Notes: generated by a model from the sequence alone, not told the origin. Positions 47,381 through 56,401 are shown, counted from the first letter of the stretch. The stretch is DNA of 64,000 nucleotides from Bacteroidetes bacterium SCGC AAA795-G10 (GCA_003130815.1 QFDA01000001.1:138131-202130); one strand, 5' to 3'. Made by a program: numbers and translations.

Positions 47381-49009
47381 ATCAAAACACTTCAAGGAAT
47401 AGTAGCAAGTTGGGGATTAGCTATTGGTGAGGCACAGATATTATACTCCAATGATCCTATTGAGATAAAAAAACAAACAGGTATTAATTCAGAGAATGAA
47501 ATAAGTAACCTAAAAAAAGCTATAGATAAGACATTAAAAAAAATAGATTCTCAAAAAGTAAATCTTTCTGTAAACCTTTCGGAAAAAGAACTTGAAATTT
47601 ACACAGCATTTAACAGCATTGTTAACGATCCAGAAGTTTTGGATCAGACCATAGAGTTAATTAAAAAACAAAATTTTAACGCTGCATATTCGTATTATCA
47701 AGTAACTCGAAATTTTATTTCTGAATTAGAAAGCCTTGATGATGAGTATCTCAATAGAAGAGCCGAAGATCTAAAAATGCTTTCGGATATGGTTTTAAAA
47801 TCGTTACTAGGTAATGAAAAAGTTACTTCTAAAATTAACAATCCCTCAATAGTTATTGCTGAAAAGATAGACCCTAGTCAAATTGCAGAGATAAATCAAA
47901 CAAACTTATTAGGCATTATTACAACGGAAGGTGGAGTTACAGATCATTCATCAATTATTGCCAAAGCATTAGGTATTCCCTATATTTTGGGAGTAAAAAA
48001 TGTTGTTAATATTATCAGAAACGGGGATAAAATAATACTGGATAGCAAAAATAAATGCATTCATATAAATCCTGAAAAAGAGATTTGTCAAAAATTTGAG
48101 AAAGAGATTTTAAAGGAAAAATCTATAAATAAAAATCAACTCATTAAGTCAAAATATGAAGCAATTACAAAGTCTGGTATAAGGGTTGACATTATGGCAA
48201 ATGTTGGATCACTAGATGATGCTATACAAGCAAAAAGATTTGGCGCTGATGGGATCGGATTATTGAGAACTGAACTTTGCTTTCTTGAAAGTTATAAAAT
48301 GCCAGACGAAAAATCACAGCTTGAACTTTATTCTAAAATTATAAACAACTTACCTGAAAAAACTCACACTTTAAGACTTATTGATTTTGGAAGCGATAAA
48401 AAGGTTTCTTACCTACCTTTACAAAATGAGGAAAATCCAGCCTTGGGTCAAAGAGCCCTTCGTTTAGGTTTTTCTTATTACGAAACTCTTTTAAAACCAC
48501 AAATAAGAGCTTTTTTAAAACTTTCTAAAGATTTTAATATAAAAATTCTTTGCCCAATGATTGCAAATTCCAATGACTTGGATAAAATTATAACTGCAAT
48601 TCATAAGGAACAAAAAGAGTTAAACCAACAGGGTGAGAATATTGAAAAATTACCTCCTATTGGAATTATGGTTGAAGTTCCTAATGTAGCCTTAAACCCT
48701 AATGATTTTATTTCAAAAGCAGATTTCTTTTCTTTTGGAACTAATGATCTTGCTCAATTTTTGATGGCTGCAGATCGTACAAACAAAAATGTTTCACATT
48801 ATATTGAATCTGGTAATCGAAGTGTTTTAAAACTAATTCGGAATTTTGCTTTAGAGGTAATTCCCAAGAAAAAAGAAATTAGCATTTGTGGGGAACTAGC
48901 TTCTAATATTAATTACTTGAATGAATTTATTGGTATAGGCATAAGTAGTTTGAGTATGCCTCCAATGTTAATCCCCAAAATAAAAGAAGAAATAAGATCA
49001 CTAAAATAA
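47381..49009 (+). CDS. ptsI: PTS enzyme I, with apparent ATC start codon
   Basis: PEP:protein phosphotransferase that starts the PTS cascade by phosphorylating HPr. From the codon at 47381 the protein reads IKTLQGIVASWGLAIGEA, aligning with the usual MKTLKGI...SPGIAIG start of enzyme I, with ATC in place of ATG. On this numbering the phosphohistidine in GGVTDHSSI is residue 189, as in E. coli. Later motifs are intact: MVEVPNVAL, DFFSFGTNDLAQFLMAADR and the catalytic Cys of ISICGELAS. Total is about 542 residues. No ATG, GTG or TTG exists in frame between the HPr stop (47375-47377) and a TTG at 47639, which would remove 86 residues. Options are an ATC start, read-through of TAG giving an HPr-EI fusion, or a base error. 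Confidence 0.88.
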   Translation: MKTLQGIVASWGLAIGEAQILYSNDPIEIKKQTGINSENEISNLKKAIDKTLKKIDSQKVNLSVNLSEKELEIYTAFNSIVNDPEVLDQTIELIKKQNFNAAYSYYQVTRNFISELESLDDEYLNRRAEDLKMLSDMVLKSLLGNEKVTSKINNPSIVIAEKIDPSQIAEINQTNLLGIITTEGGVTDHSSIIAKALGIPYILGVKNVVNIIRNGDKIILDSKNKCIHINPEKEICQKFEKEILKEKSINKNQLIKSKYEAITKSGIRVDIMANVGSLDDAIQAKRFGADGIGLLRTELCFLESYKMPDEKSQLELYSKIINNLPEKTHTLRLIDFGSDKKVSYLPLQNEENPALGQRALRLGFSYYETLLKPQIRAFLKLSKDFNIKILCPMIANSNDLDKIITAIHKEQKELNQQGENIEKLPPIGIMVEVPNVALNPNDFISKADFFSFGTNDLAQFLMAADRTNKNVSHYIESGNRSVLKLIRNFALEVIPKKKEISICGELASNINYLNEFIGIGISSLSMPPMLIPKIKEEIRSLK

Positions 49010-49021
49010 TCTTAAGTTTAA

Positions 49022-49052
49022 TTGAGCGAAATTCTAAATATTCCCTATTTTG
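49022..49052 (+). promoter_or_regulatory. Candidate promoter of the GMC oxidoreductase gene
   Basis: TTG (49022-49024) and TATTTTG (49046-49052), a one-base-short version of TAnnTTTG, are 21 bases apart in the 86-base gap after enzyme I. This suggests the GMC gene can be expressed apart from the PTS operon. Confidence 0.3.
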
Positions 49053-49095
49053 GAGTGAAAACAACTAATTTAATATCTGATTTAGTGAAACTCGA

Positions 49096-50781
49096 ATGAA
49101 TAAAAACTTTGATGCCATAGTTGTTGGATCTGGAATAAGTGGTGGTTGGGCGGCTAAAGAACTTTGTGAAAAGGGATTAAAAACATTGGTTCTAGAAAGA
49201 GGACGAATGGTTAAGCATATCGAAGATTACCCTACAATGAATCTTGACCCATGGGATGTAAAACACGGTGGAAGAACTACTCAAGAGGAATTAAAAAACT
49301 ACAATAAACAAAAAAGGTGGGGTATTCACGAAGGCAATAGACATTTTTACAACAAAGATTCAGAATATGACTACGATGAAATTAAACCCTTTGACTGGAT
49401 TAGAGGAACTCAAGTAGGTGGTCGTTCTCTAATTTGGGGACGACAAACATATCGATGGAGTGATGATGATTTTGAAGCAAATTTGAGAGATGGTATAGCC
49501 GTTGATTGGCCAGTAAGATATAAAGAGATTGTACCATGGTACTCTTATATTGAAAAATTTATTGGAGTAAGTGGTGAGGCTCTAAACCTGCCTCAACTCC
49601 CTGACAGTGAGTTTCTACCACCTATGGAACTAAATTGTGTAGAGAAAGAATTACAATCATCTATAGCAAAAAATTACACCGATAGAGTTTTAACCATTGG
49701 TAGGGTTGCTCATATAACTGAAGGAACTAAAAATGGATCAGGAAGAAAAGCTTGTCAATATAGAAATAGGTGTGACAGAGGTTGTCCCTATGGCGCTTAT
49801 TTTAGCTCTAACTCGTCTACTATTCCTGTAGCAGAAAAAACCGGGAAACTAACATTGCATCCAAATTCAGTTGTGTCAGAGGTAATTTATAACAAAGACA
49901 AAAAGAGAGCTACAGGAGTAAGAGTAGTTAATACAATTACAAAAGAAATTTCTGAATTTAAAACGAAAATTATTTTTTTATGTGCTTCATCAATGGCTTC
50001 TACCGCAATTTTAATGAATTCTAAATCAGATAGATTCCCCAATGGTCTTGGAAATGATTCTGGAGAATTAGGACATAATATTATGGACCACCAATTAGGA
50101 AGTGGTGCATCAGGAAAATATGAAGGCTTTAAAGATCGTTATTATTATGGCAGAAGACCGAATGGATTCTACATACCAAGATTCAGAAATATTGGTGGAA
50201 AATCAAAAAATTTAGATTTTATTAGGGGATATGGATACCAAGGAGGAGCAAGTAGAGGAGATTGGTCAAAAGCTATCAAAGAACTTAGTTATGGTTCTGA
50301 TTTTAAAAATGCTATTCTAAAACCTGGGGGTTGGAGTATCGGAATGGGAGGCTTTGGAGAAGTATTGCCTTATCACGAAAACCGTATGTTTTTAGATTAT
50401 GATAAAATTGATTCTTATGGCTTACCCAAAATAGTTTTTGATGCTGAATTCAAAGAGAATGAAAAAAAGATGAAGGAAGATTGGAAAATTCAGGCAGCTG
50501 AAATGCTTGAAAATGCAGGTTGCAAGGATGTGACTATTAATGATTCAAATGCACCGATTGGAAAAGGAATCCATGAAATGGGAACAGCACGAATGGGTCG
50601 TGATCCTAAAACATCTGTATTAAATAAATACAATCAGATACATTCTGTCAAAAATGTGTTTGTCACAGATGGCGCTTTTATGACTTCCTCAGGAACCCAA
50701 AATCCGTCTTTGACATACATGGCTTTTACTGCAAGAGCAGTAGACTATGCTGTTTCAGAACTTAAAAAACTTAATATTTAA
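49096..50781 (+). CDS. GMC-family FAD-dependent oxidoreductase
   Basis: Flavoprotein of 561 residues that oxidises an alcohol group, usually of a sugar or polyol. The FAD motif VVGSGISGGWAAKEL is at the very N-terminus with no signal peptide. RGTQVGGRSLIWGRQTYRW resembles the GMC signature near residue 108. The catalytic pair is His in GIHEMGTARMG and Asn in GTQNPSLTYMAF. A Cys-rich loop (CQYRNRCDRGCPYGAY) occurs in mid-protein. Relatives are often paired with a small gluconate-dehydrogenase subunit-3-like protein, but none is encoded beside it. It lies 86 bases after the PTS operon and 31 before the amidohydrolase. Confidence 0.9.
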   Translation: MNKNFDAIVVGSGISGGWAAKELCEKGLKTLVLERGRMVKHIEDYPTMNLDPWDVKHGGRTTQEELKNYNKQKRWGIHEGNRHFYNKDSEYDYDEIKPFDWIRGTQVGGRSLIWGRQTYRWSDDDFEANLRDGIAVDWPVRYKEIVPWYSYIEKFIGVSGEALNLPQLPDSEFLPPMELNCVEKELQSSIAKNYTDRVLTIGRVAHITEGTKNGSGRKACQYRNRCDRGCPYGAYFSSNSSTIPVAEKTGKLTLHPNSVVSEVIYNKDKKRATGVRVVNTITKEISEFKTKIIFLCASSMASTAILMNSKSDRFPNGLGNDSGELGHNIMDHQLGSGASGKYEGFKDRYYYGRRPNGFYIPRFRNIGGKSKNLDFIRGYGYQGGASRGDWSKAIKELSYGSDFKNAILKPGGWSIGMGGFGEVLPYHENRMFLDYDKIDSYGLPKIVFDAEFKENEKKMKEDWKIQAAEMLENAGCKDVTINDSNAPIGKGIHEMGTARMGRDPKTSVLNKYNQIHSVKNVFVTDGAFMTSSGTQNPSLTYMAFTARAVDYAVSELKKLNI

Positions 50782-50812
50782 ATAACAACAAATTAAACAA
50801 GATGTCTTTTTC

Positions 50813-52240
50813 ATGAAAAAACTTATTCTTTTTTTTCCATTATTTATTTTTTCTTGCTCAGAAGAAACTATTTTTTTTGAAAACTCCTTTGTTATTGAAA
50901 ATATTAACATAATTGACCCCGTTGATGGTCTTAGTAATAACAAGACTGTTGTTATCACAAAAAATAAAATAACTGAAATTTTTAATTCAAATGAAGTTAA
51001 AGTTTCTAAGAAAAATAAAATATTTAATGGTGAGGGTAAATTTTTAATCCCAGGCCTTTGGGATGCACATGTACATTTTGCTTATCAAACAGAATTAGCC
51101 GATTCGATGATGGATCTTTTTCTACTACACGGTATAACAAGTCTAAGGGACACTGGGGGGCCTTTTGATTTTGTAAATAGCTATAAACAAAACTCATTAG
51201 AAAATCCAAAAACAAAAGCTCGTTTAAAAATTGCGGGACCCTTATTAGACGGTAAATTTAATGTTTATGATGGCAGTGATCATACTCATCCCGTTCTATC
51301 AATAAAAAATGTTGATGACAACGAATTAAGAAAAAATGTGGAAATGCTAATTGAAAATAAAGTTGATTTTCTCAAAGCATATGAAATGTTAAGTCCGTCA
51401 CAATTCAAGCTTCTAACAGAGTTAGCTAAAAAAAATAATTTAAAACTTACAGGCCATGTACCTCTTAGCATAAATGTAGAAATTGCATCTAGCTCCGGTT
51501 TAAACAGTATAGAGCATTTTAGGAATATAGAACTTTCAATGACCAAAATGACCAATGATCTTTTAAAAGAAAGAAAAACAATTTTAAAGAATAAATCCGC
51601 ATTAAGGGGCGCCAGTCTAAGGTCCTTATTGCATAACAAACAACGTATGAGGTCTATTTATAATCTTGATTCTTCCAAAATTAAAAATGTTGTAGATATC
51701 CTAGCAAAAAATGACACATGGCAAATTCCCACTCTGAAACTTTATAAAAACTTTGCCTCGAAAAGTTATAAATCAAAGCAATATGATTCTAATTTAAATC
51801 TTCTTCCAAAAAATATTGGAGAAAAATGGAGAAAAACTATCAGTCAATTGGAAGATAATGAAGATAAGGAAAGAATGGATTTCACTAAATGGCAATCCAG
51901 TATGGTGAAATATATGCACAAAAAGGGAATTACATTTATGGCAGGAACAGATACTCCAATTGGATTTTTGGTACCTGGGTTAAGTTTACATCAAGAAATT
52001 GAAGAATTAACCAACTCTGGCCTAACTAACTTGGAGGCTTTAAAGGCAGCTACAATAAATCCATCAAAATATTTCAATCTTCAAGATTCCTTAGGAAGGA
52101 TAAAACCAAATTATATTGCTGACCTGATAATTTTAAATCAGAATCCTTTGATTGATATTAAAAACACAAGGAAAATAAGTGCGGTTATAAAAGATGGTTT
52201 TTTTATGAATAGAAAATATTTAGATTCAATAAAAAACTAA
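50813..52240 (+). CDS. Amidohydrolase-family lipoprotein
   Basis: Exported metal-dependent hydrolase of 475 residues with a lipoprotein signal (MKKLILFFPLFIFSC) followed by SEE, an acidic stretch that could favour surface display. The TIM-barrel metal site is complete in outline: DAHVHF, the carboxylated-lysine candidate in FLKAYEM, His in TGHVPLS, His in NSIEHFRN and Asp in MAGTDTPIG. The C-terminus has the beta-sandwich return GRIKPNYIADLIILN. This branch includes imidazolonepropionase-like enzymes and prolidase-type peptidases; the substrate is unknown. It follows the GMC gene by 31 bases and is probably co-transcribed. Confidence 0.88.
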   Translation: MKKLILFFPLFIFSCSEETIFFENSFVIENINIIDPVDGLSNNKTVVITKNKITEIFNSNEVKVSKKNKIFNGEGKFLIPGLWDAHVHFAYQTELADSMMDLFLLHGITSLRDTGGPFDFVNSYKQNSLENPKTKARLKIAGPLLDGKFNVYDGSDHTHPVLSIKNVDDNELRKNVEMLIENKVDFLKAYEMLSPSQFKLLTELAKKNNLKLTGHVPLSINVEIASSSGLNSIEHFRNIELSMTKMTNDLLKERKTILKNKSALRGASLRSLLHNKQRMRSIYNLDSSKIKNVVDILAKNDTWQIPTLKLYKNFASKSYKSKQYDSNLNLLPKNIGEKWRKTISQLEDNEDKERMDFTKWQSSMVKYMHKKGITFMAGTDTPIGFLVPGLSLHQEIEELTNSGLTNLEALKAATINPSKYFNLQDSLGRIKPNYIADLIILNQNPLIDIKNTRKISAVIKDGFFMNRKYLDSIKN

Positions 52241-52322
52241 AAAAATTAACTAGGAAAATAATGGTTAGTTTTTAAGGCCTTCTATTATTTTAAATAAAAA
52301 AATGTTGATGGACTCAAAATAG

Positions 52323-52395
52323 TTGGCCTACTAGGGATCGAACCTAGACTCTTCTGAACCAAAATCAGACGTGTTGCCAGTTACACCATAGGCCA
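52323..52395 (-). tRNA. tRNA-Gln (anticodon UUG)
   Basis: On the minus strand a 73-base cloverleaf runs from TGGCCTA to TAGGCCA plus discriminator A. The acceptor stem pairs fully, the anticodon stem is TCTGA/TCAGA around TTTTGGT with anticodon TTG, and the T-arm carries GGTTCGATCCC. CCA is not encoded. It sits alone in the 273-base gap between the amidohydrolase and DUF2723 genes, opposite to both. Confidence 0.95.
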
Positions 52396-52404
52396 ATTGA
52401 GCTG

Positions 52405-52435
52405 CAAATTTATATGAAAGTTTTTTTTACACCAA
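52405..52435 (-). promoter_or_regulatory. Promoter of tRNA-Gln
   Basis: TAAATTTG (52405-52412) is a perfect -7 element and TTG (52433-52435) lies upstream at a 20-base spacer, the same geometry as the rimP promoter. The tRNA 5' end is about ten bases downstream. Confidence 0.6.
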
Positions 52436-52513
52436 GTTTTATTAAAAAAACCATACAATCCAAAATTCATTTTCTCTTCCTCTATTAATCATTAAATTCG
52501 TAAAAAAAAATTA

Positions 52514-55500
52514 ATGCAAAAAACAAATGGATCATATCGAATTTGGAATCTGGTTTTTGGATGGTCAGTTTTTGCAATAGCACTATTTACATTTGGAAGT
52601 ACAGTCGAACCAACTGCAAGTTTTTGGGATGCAGGAGAGTATATCTCAACCTCTGCTAAACTTCAAGTAGGACACCCCCCTGGAGCACCATTTTTTCAAA
52701 TGATGGGTGCCTTTTTTGCCTTATTTGCTTCAGGACCAGAAAAAATAGCTTTGATGGTAAATTATATGTCTGTTTTTTCATCAGCATTTACTATTCTATT
52801 TCTTTTTTGGACACTAACACTTTTATTAAAAAAACTTCCCTTTTTTAAAACTTTAGATTCAATTCCGGATCACATAGGTTTTTTTGGTAGTGCTGCAGTA
52901 GGATCATTATCGTTTTGCTTTTCTGACAGTTTTTGGTTTAACGCAGTTGAGACTGAAGTATATGCAATGGCTACGCTGATTCTTTCAATATTATTTTGGT
53001 TGGGTTTAAAATGGGAAGAAGAAATGAATACTTCAAGGGGAGACCGATGGCTATTAATGATCGCTTTTGTTATAGGACTTTCATTTGGTGTTCACTTTAT
53101 GGGCCTTTTAACTATTCCTGCACTAGGGATGATTTATTACTTTAAAAATTACAAAAAGATAACACTCAAAGGTTTCATTTATGCTAATCTGATTTCAACT
53201 GCAATTTTACTTATCATCTTCAAATTGTTACTCCCTTCAACTTTAGCATTTTTTGGAAAAGCTGAAGTGTTTTTTGTAAATACAATGGGGCTTCCATTTA
53301 ATAGTGGTACAATAATAGCCGCTTTGATTATTATTGGATTGTTCTATTTTGGTTTGAAATTTTCTCAAAAACGTAATCTTGTAAACTTAAATACTGGAAT
53401 TTTAGCAATACTATTTGTTTTTTTGGGCTTTTCATCATGGATTATGATTCCTATCCGTGCCAATGCAAATACTGTAATTAATGAAAATTCTCCATCAGAT
53501 GCGCGTCTACTTTTAGCTTATTATAACTTAGAACAATATCCAGAAACTAAACTTTTTTATGGACCAATGTTTTCTGATGTATATGCTGGGCAAGATCCTG
53601 ATAGACCTTATATAGACGATAAGCCCAAATATGAAAGAGATTATAAAACAGGGAAGTATAAGATTGTTAATTTTTGGAAAGATGCTAGATTTAATTCTAA
53701 TAGTGCTCATAACGGTATACTGCCACGCCTTTGGAGTAGTGAGCATGCCGGTAATTACATGAATTTTACAGAGCCTTTAGAATTTAGTATTAAGCCTGAA
53801 TATCGCTCTAATGCACAATTGAAAAATAGAATTGATCAATTCCGTGAAGATATTTCAGATGGATCAATTGATGGAGATCAATTTCATGAATTTTTAAAAA
53901 CTTTCAGTCCATATTTAGATATTGAAAAGCCATCTTTTTTTTCTAACCTGAGATTTTTCATAGAATATCAACTAGGTTATATGTATTGGAGATATTTTAT
54001 GTGGAATTTCACTGGTAGACAGAACGACAACCAAGGGGAATATAATATTCTTGATGGTAACTGGATAAGTGGAATACCATTTATTGATAAAATCCGCCTT
54101 GGAAATCAAGAGAATTTAAATGACGATGCCTTAAATAATAAGGCCCGAAATACATATTTCTTTCTACCCTTTCTTCTAGGCCTTGTCGGATTATATTTTT
54201 TGTATAATCAAGATCCAAAAAGATTTTGGGTTCTAATGCTTTTTTTCCTGTTTACTGGTGTTGCATTGAAAGTATATCTTAATGAGCGACCATTTGAACC
54301 GAGAGAGCGAGATTATGCCCTTGTAGGTTCTTTTTATGTTTTCAGCATATGGATTGGTTTAGGATGCATGGGGGTAATCAAAAAAATAAGTGAATATATT
54401 TCAAATCGTATCGCTTCACCACTTGTGGTTATGACATGTTTATTAGCTGTTCCTTTTCTAATGGCTTTTCAAAATTGGGACGACCACGACCGTTCTAACC
54501 GTTACACTGCACAGTCGCTCTCACGCTCATACTTGCAATCAATTCAAAAAGATAAAGGAGCAATAATTTTTACAATTGGCGATAACGATACTTTTGCTTT
54601 ATGGTATGCTCAAGACATTGAGGGGTACAGAACCGATGTACGTACTATAAATTCAAGTTTGTTAGGTACCGATTGGTATATAGATCAGATGAAGAGAAAA
54701 ACTTATGAAAGTGAACCTATACCTTCACAAATGACACATGATTTGTATGCATATGGAGTAAGAGATGTGATAAGATATCAGCCAGTTTTGGATTCAGTGA
54801 GATGGGATATTAAAGACTTTATGAATTGGATTTCAAGTGACCACCCACGCACTAAGATTAAAGATTTTTTAACTAAAACAGGTCGAGATCCCAACCAGCT
54901 CCCTAAAAGTCAGCAAGAAGGAGTTTTTTATCCAACAAGAAAAATTCGTGTTCCGGTGAATAAGGAAAATGTTTTGAAAAGTGGTATTGTCAAACCTGAG
55001 GATGCTGACAAAATTTTGTCATATATAGATATAGATCTTCCAGAAACTGCTCTTTTGAAAAACCAAATGATGATGCTAGATATTCTAGCCAATAATGACT
55101 GGGAAAGACCCATTTATTTTACAGGTGGAAGTTATTCAGATTCTGAATATATATGGATGAAAAAATATCTCCAACTAGAGGGACTAGTTTATAAGTTGGT
55201 TCCTATTGAAACTAACTTAGGTAAAGAAAATCCATACCTAATGGGAAGAATAGATAGTGATTTAATGTATGACATTGTACTTAATTGGAATTGGGGTAAT
55301 TCAGAGCGGACAGATATCTATCATGATCCTGAAACAAGGAAAAATAGTATTTCATTTAGAAGTAATATGGCTCGTTTAGCAGAAAAATTGATAAATGAGA
55401 ATAAAACTGAAAAGGCAAAAAAAGTAATGGATCTTGCTATCGAAAAAATGCCTTTAGACTATTTTGGTTATTACAGTTTACTTGTTCCCTTTGTTGACGG

Positions 55501-56062
55501 TTATTACAGGATAAATGATGTTAAAGTTGCACGAGATTTATCGAAAAAAATTGGTTATAAATATTTTGACCGGCTTGAATATTTTAATTCTCTATCCGCA
55601 GAAAGACAATATGAGTTAGGTGAGGAAATTGTAACTGAAATTGAACGTTACAGATCTCTTATTGAAGCCGAATTAAAACACGCTGACAAATCAGACTTAA
55701 AGCCCTCTTTAAATAATTTTACAACTGCTATTCGTCCATTTAAATATCTTTATGGAGATTACGAGTTTTATACGAATCTTGTAGATGTAGCAGAAGGTTT
55801 TTTCATTATTGATGAAATACAATTAGCACAAAATTTAAGTACCCAAATCGCTAATGAGTATAGTGAAAGAATGGAATTGTATGCCCAATTCCCTATTTCA
55901 AACAGGGCGCAACTAAAAGATAGAATTGAAAAAGAGTGGGTTGCCTATAATTATTTTCTTCAAATTGTAAACAAGTATGATAATTCTGAATTTTTTAAAA
56001 AATTAGAAGCTCAATACAATCAAAACGTAGTTAGATTGAATGAAAAAAATAAAAAAGAATGA
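52514..56062 (+). CDS. DUF2723-family membrane protein (TMEM260-like putative O-mannosyltransferase)
   Basis: Large inner-membrane protein of 1,182 residues. The N-terminal DUF2723 part (about 1-250) has the acidic first-loop pattern PTASFWDAGEYISTSAKLQ and VGHPPGAPFFQM, where GT-C glycosyltransferases carry their catalytic acids. Many membrane helices follow to about residue 660, then a large soluble domain (from about 680) and a helical C-terminus. The animal homologue TMEM260 is a protein O-mannosyltransferase, so a role in O-glycosylation of exported proteins is plausible but is inference. It ends three bases from the convergent thioredoxin-like gene, and no terminator is seen. Confidence 0.85.
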   Translation: MQKTNGSYRIWNLVFGWSVFAIALFTFGSTVEPTASFWDAGEYISTSAKLQVGHPPGAPFFQMMGAFFALFASGPEKIALMVNYMSVFSSAFTILFLFWTLTLLLKKLPFFKTLDSIPDHIGFFGSAAVGSLSFCFSDSFWFNAVETEVYAMATLILSILFWLGLKWEEEMNTSRGDRWLLMIAFVIGLSFGVHFMGLLTIPALGMIYYFKNYKKITLKGFIYANLISTAILLIIFKLLLPSTLAFFGKAEVFFVNTMGLPFNSGTIIAALIIIGLFYFGLKFSQKRNLVNLNTGILAILFVFLGFSSWIMIPIRANANTVINENSPSDARLLLAYYNLEQYPETKLFYGPMFSDVYAGQDPDRPYIDDKPKYERDYKTGKYKIVNFWKDARFNSNSAHNGILPRLWSSEHAGNYMNFTEPLEFSIKPEYRSNAQLKNRIDQFREDISDGSIDGDQFHEFLKTFSPYLDIEKPSFFSNLRFFIEYQLGYMYWRYFMWNFTGRQNDNQGEYNILDGNWISGIPFIDKIRLGNQENLNDDALNNKARNTYFFLPFLLGLVGLYFLYNQDPKRFWVLMLFFLFTGVALKVYLNERPFEPRERDYALVGSFYVFSIWIGLGCMGVIKKISEYISNRIASPLVVMTCLLAVPFLMAFQNWDDHDRSNRYTAQSLSRSYLQSIQKDKGAIIFTIGDNDTFALWYAQDIEGYRTDVRTINSSLLGTDWYIDQMKRKTYESEPIPSQMTHDLYAYGVRDVIRYQPVLDSVRWDIKDFMNWISSDHPRTKIKDFLTKTGRDPNQLPKSQQEGVFYPTRKIRVPVNKENVLKSGIVKPEDADKILSYIDIDLPETALLKNQMMMLDILANNDWERPIYFTGGSYSDSEYIWMKKYLQLEGLVYKLVPIETNLGKENPYLMGRIDSDLMYDIVLNWNWGNSERTDIYHDPETRKNSISFRSNMARLAEKLINENKTEKAKKVMDLAIEKMPLDYFGYYSLLVPFVDGYYRINDVKVARDLSKKIGYKYFDRLEYFNSLSAERQYELGEEIVTEIERYRSLIEAELKHADKSDLKPSLNNFTTAIRPFKYLYGDYEFYTNLVDVAEGFFIIDEIQLAQNLSTQIANEYSERMELYAQFPISNRAQLKDRIEKEWVAYNYFLQIVNKYDNSEFFKKLEAQYNQNVVRLNEKNKKE

Positions 56063-56065
56063 TTT

Positions 56066-56365
56066 TTAATCTATGTGATCTTTCAGAAGACTTATTAATG
56101 TATTAGCATCTTGTTCACCACTTTGACGCCAGACCATTTCACTAAATTTATATATCATAAGTGTTGGTAGCACTTTAATTCTTAGTGCCTCTGATAGTTG
56201 TTGATTTTTATCAACATCAATTTTAATTACCTTGCCTTTATCACCGATGGCAGCAGCCACATCTTTTAAAATGGGATTCATGTCCTGCGAGGCTTCTTCT
56301 TGGCTTCTAAAAAAAGCAAGAAGAATTGGAATTTTTTCATCTAAAAGCTCACCGAATTTTGACAT
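56066..56365 (-). CDS. Thioredoxin-fold protein lacking cysteines
   Basis: Cytoplasmic 99-residue protein with a thioredoxin-like layout: FGELLDEKIPILLAFF, KVIKIDVDKN, the cis-proline loop KVLPTLMIY and a final helix. The active-site CxxC is replaced (FFRSQEEASQDM), and the whole protein has no cysteine, so it cannot be a disulfide reductase. It may be a chaperone-like or binding thioredoxin. Preceded by a TACATTTG promoter-like element and located after the metallophosphoesterase on the same strand. Confidence 0.8.
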   Translation of the reverse strand: MSKFGELLDEKIPILLAFFRSQEEASQDMNPILKDVAAAIGDKGKVIKIDVDKNQQLSEALRIKVLPTLMIYKFSEMVWRQSGEQDANTLISLLKDHID

Positions 56366-56383
56366 TCACTTAAAAATTTAAAA

Positions 56384-56391
56384 CAAATGTA
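56384..56391 (-). promoter_or_regulatory. Candidate -7 element (TACATTTG) of the thioredoxin-fold gene
   Basis: Perfect TAnnTTTG match 18 bases before the ATG, in the short gap after the metallophosphoesterase stop. No TTG at -33, which would fall inside that gene. Confidence 0.4.
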
Positions 56392-56401
56392 AAAAAATCA
56401 A

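Noticed and set aside
47639-49009. Enzyme I starting at the internal TTG at 47639
   Set aside because: This would drop 86 residues that clearly match the enzyme I N-terminus, and the phosphohistidine would no longer be at position 189.
52233-52276. AT-rich inverted repeat after the amidohydrolase gene (AAAAACTAA ... TTAGTTTTT)
   Set aside because: The stem is almost all A-T with a loop of about 25 bases; too weak to call a terminator.
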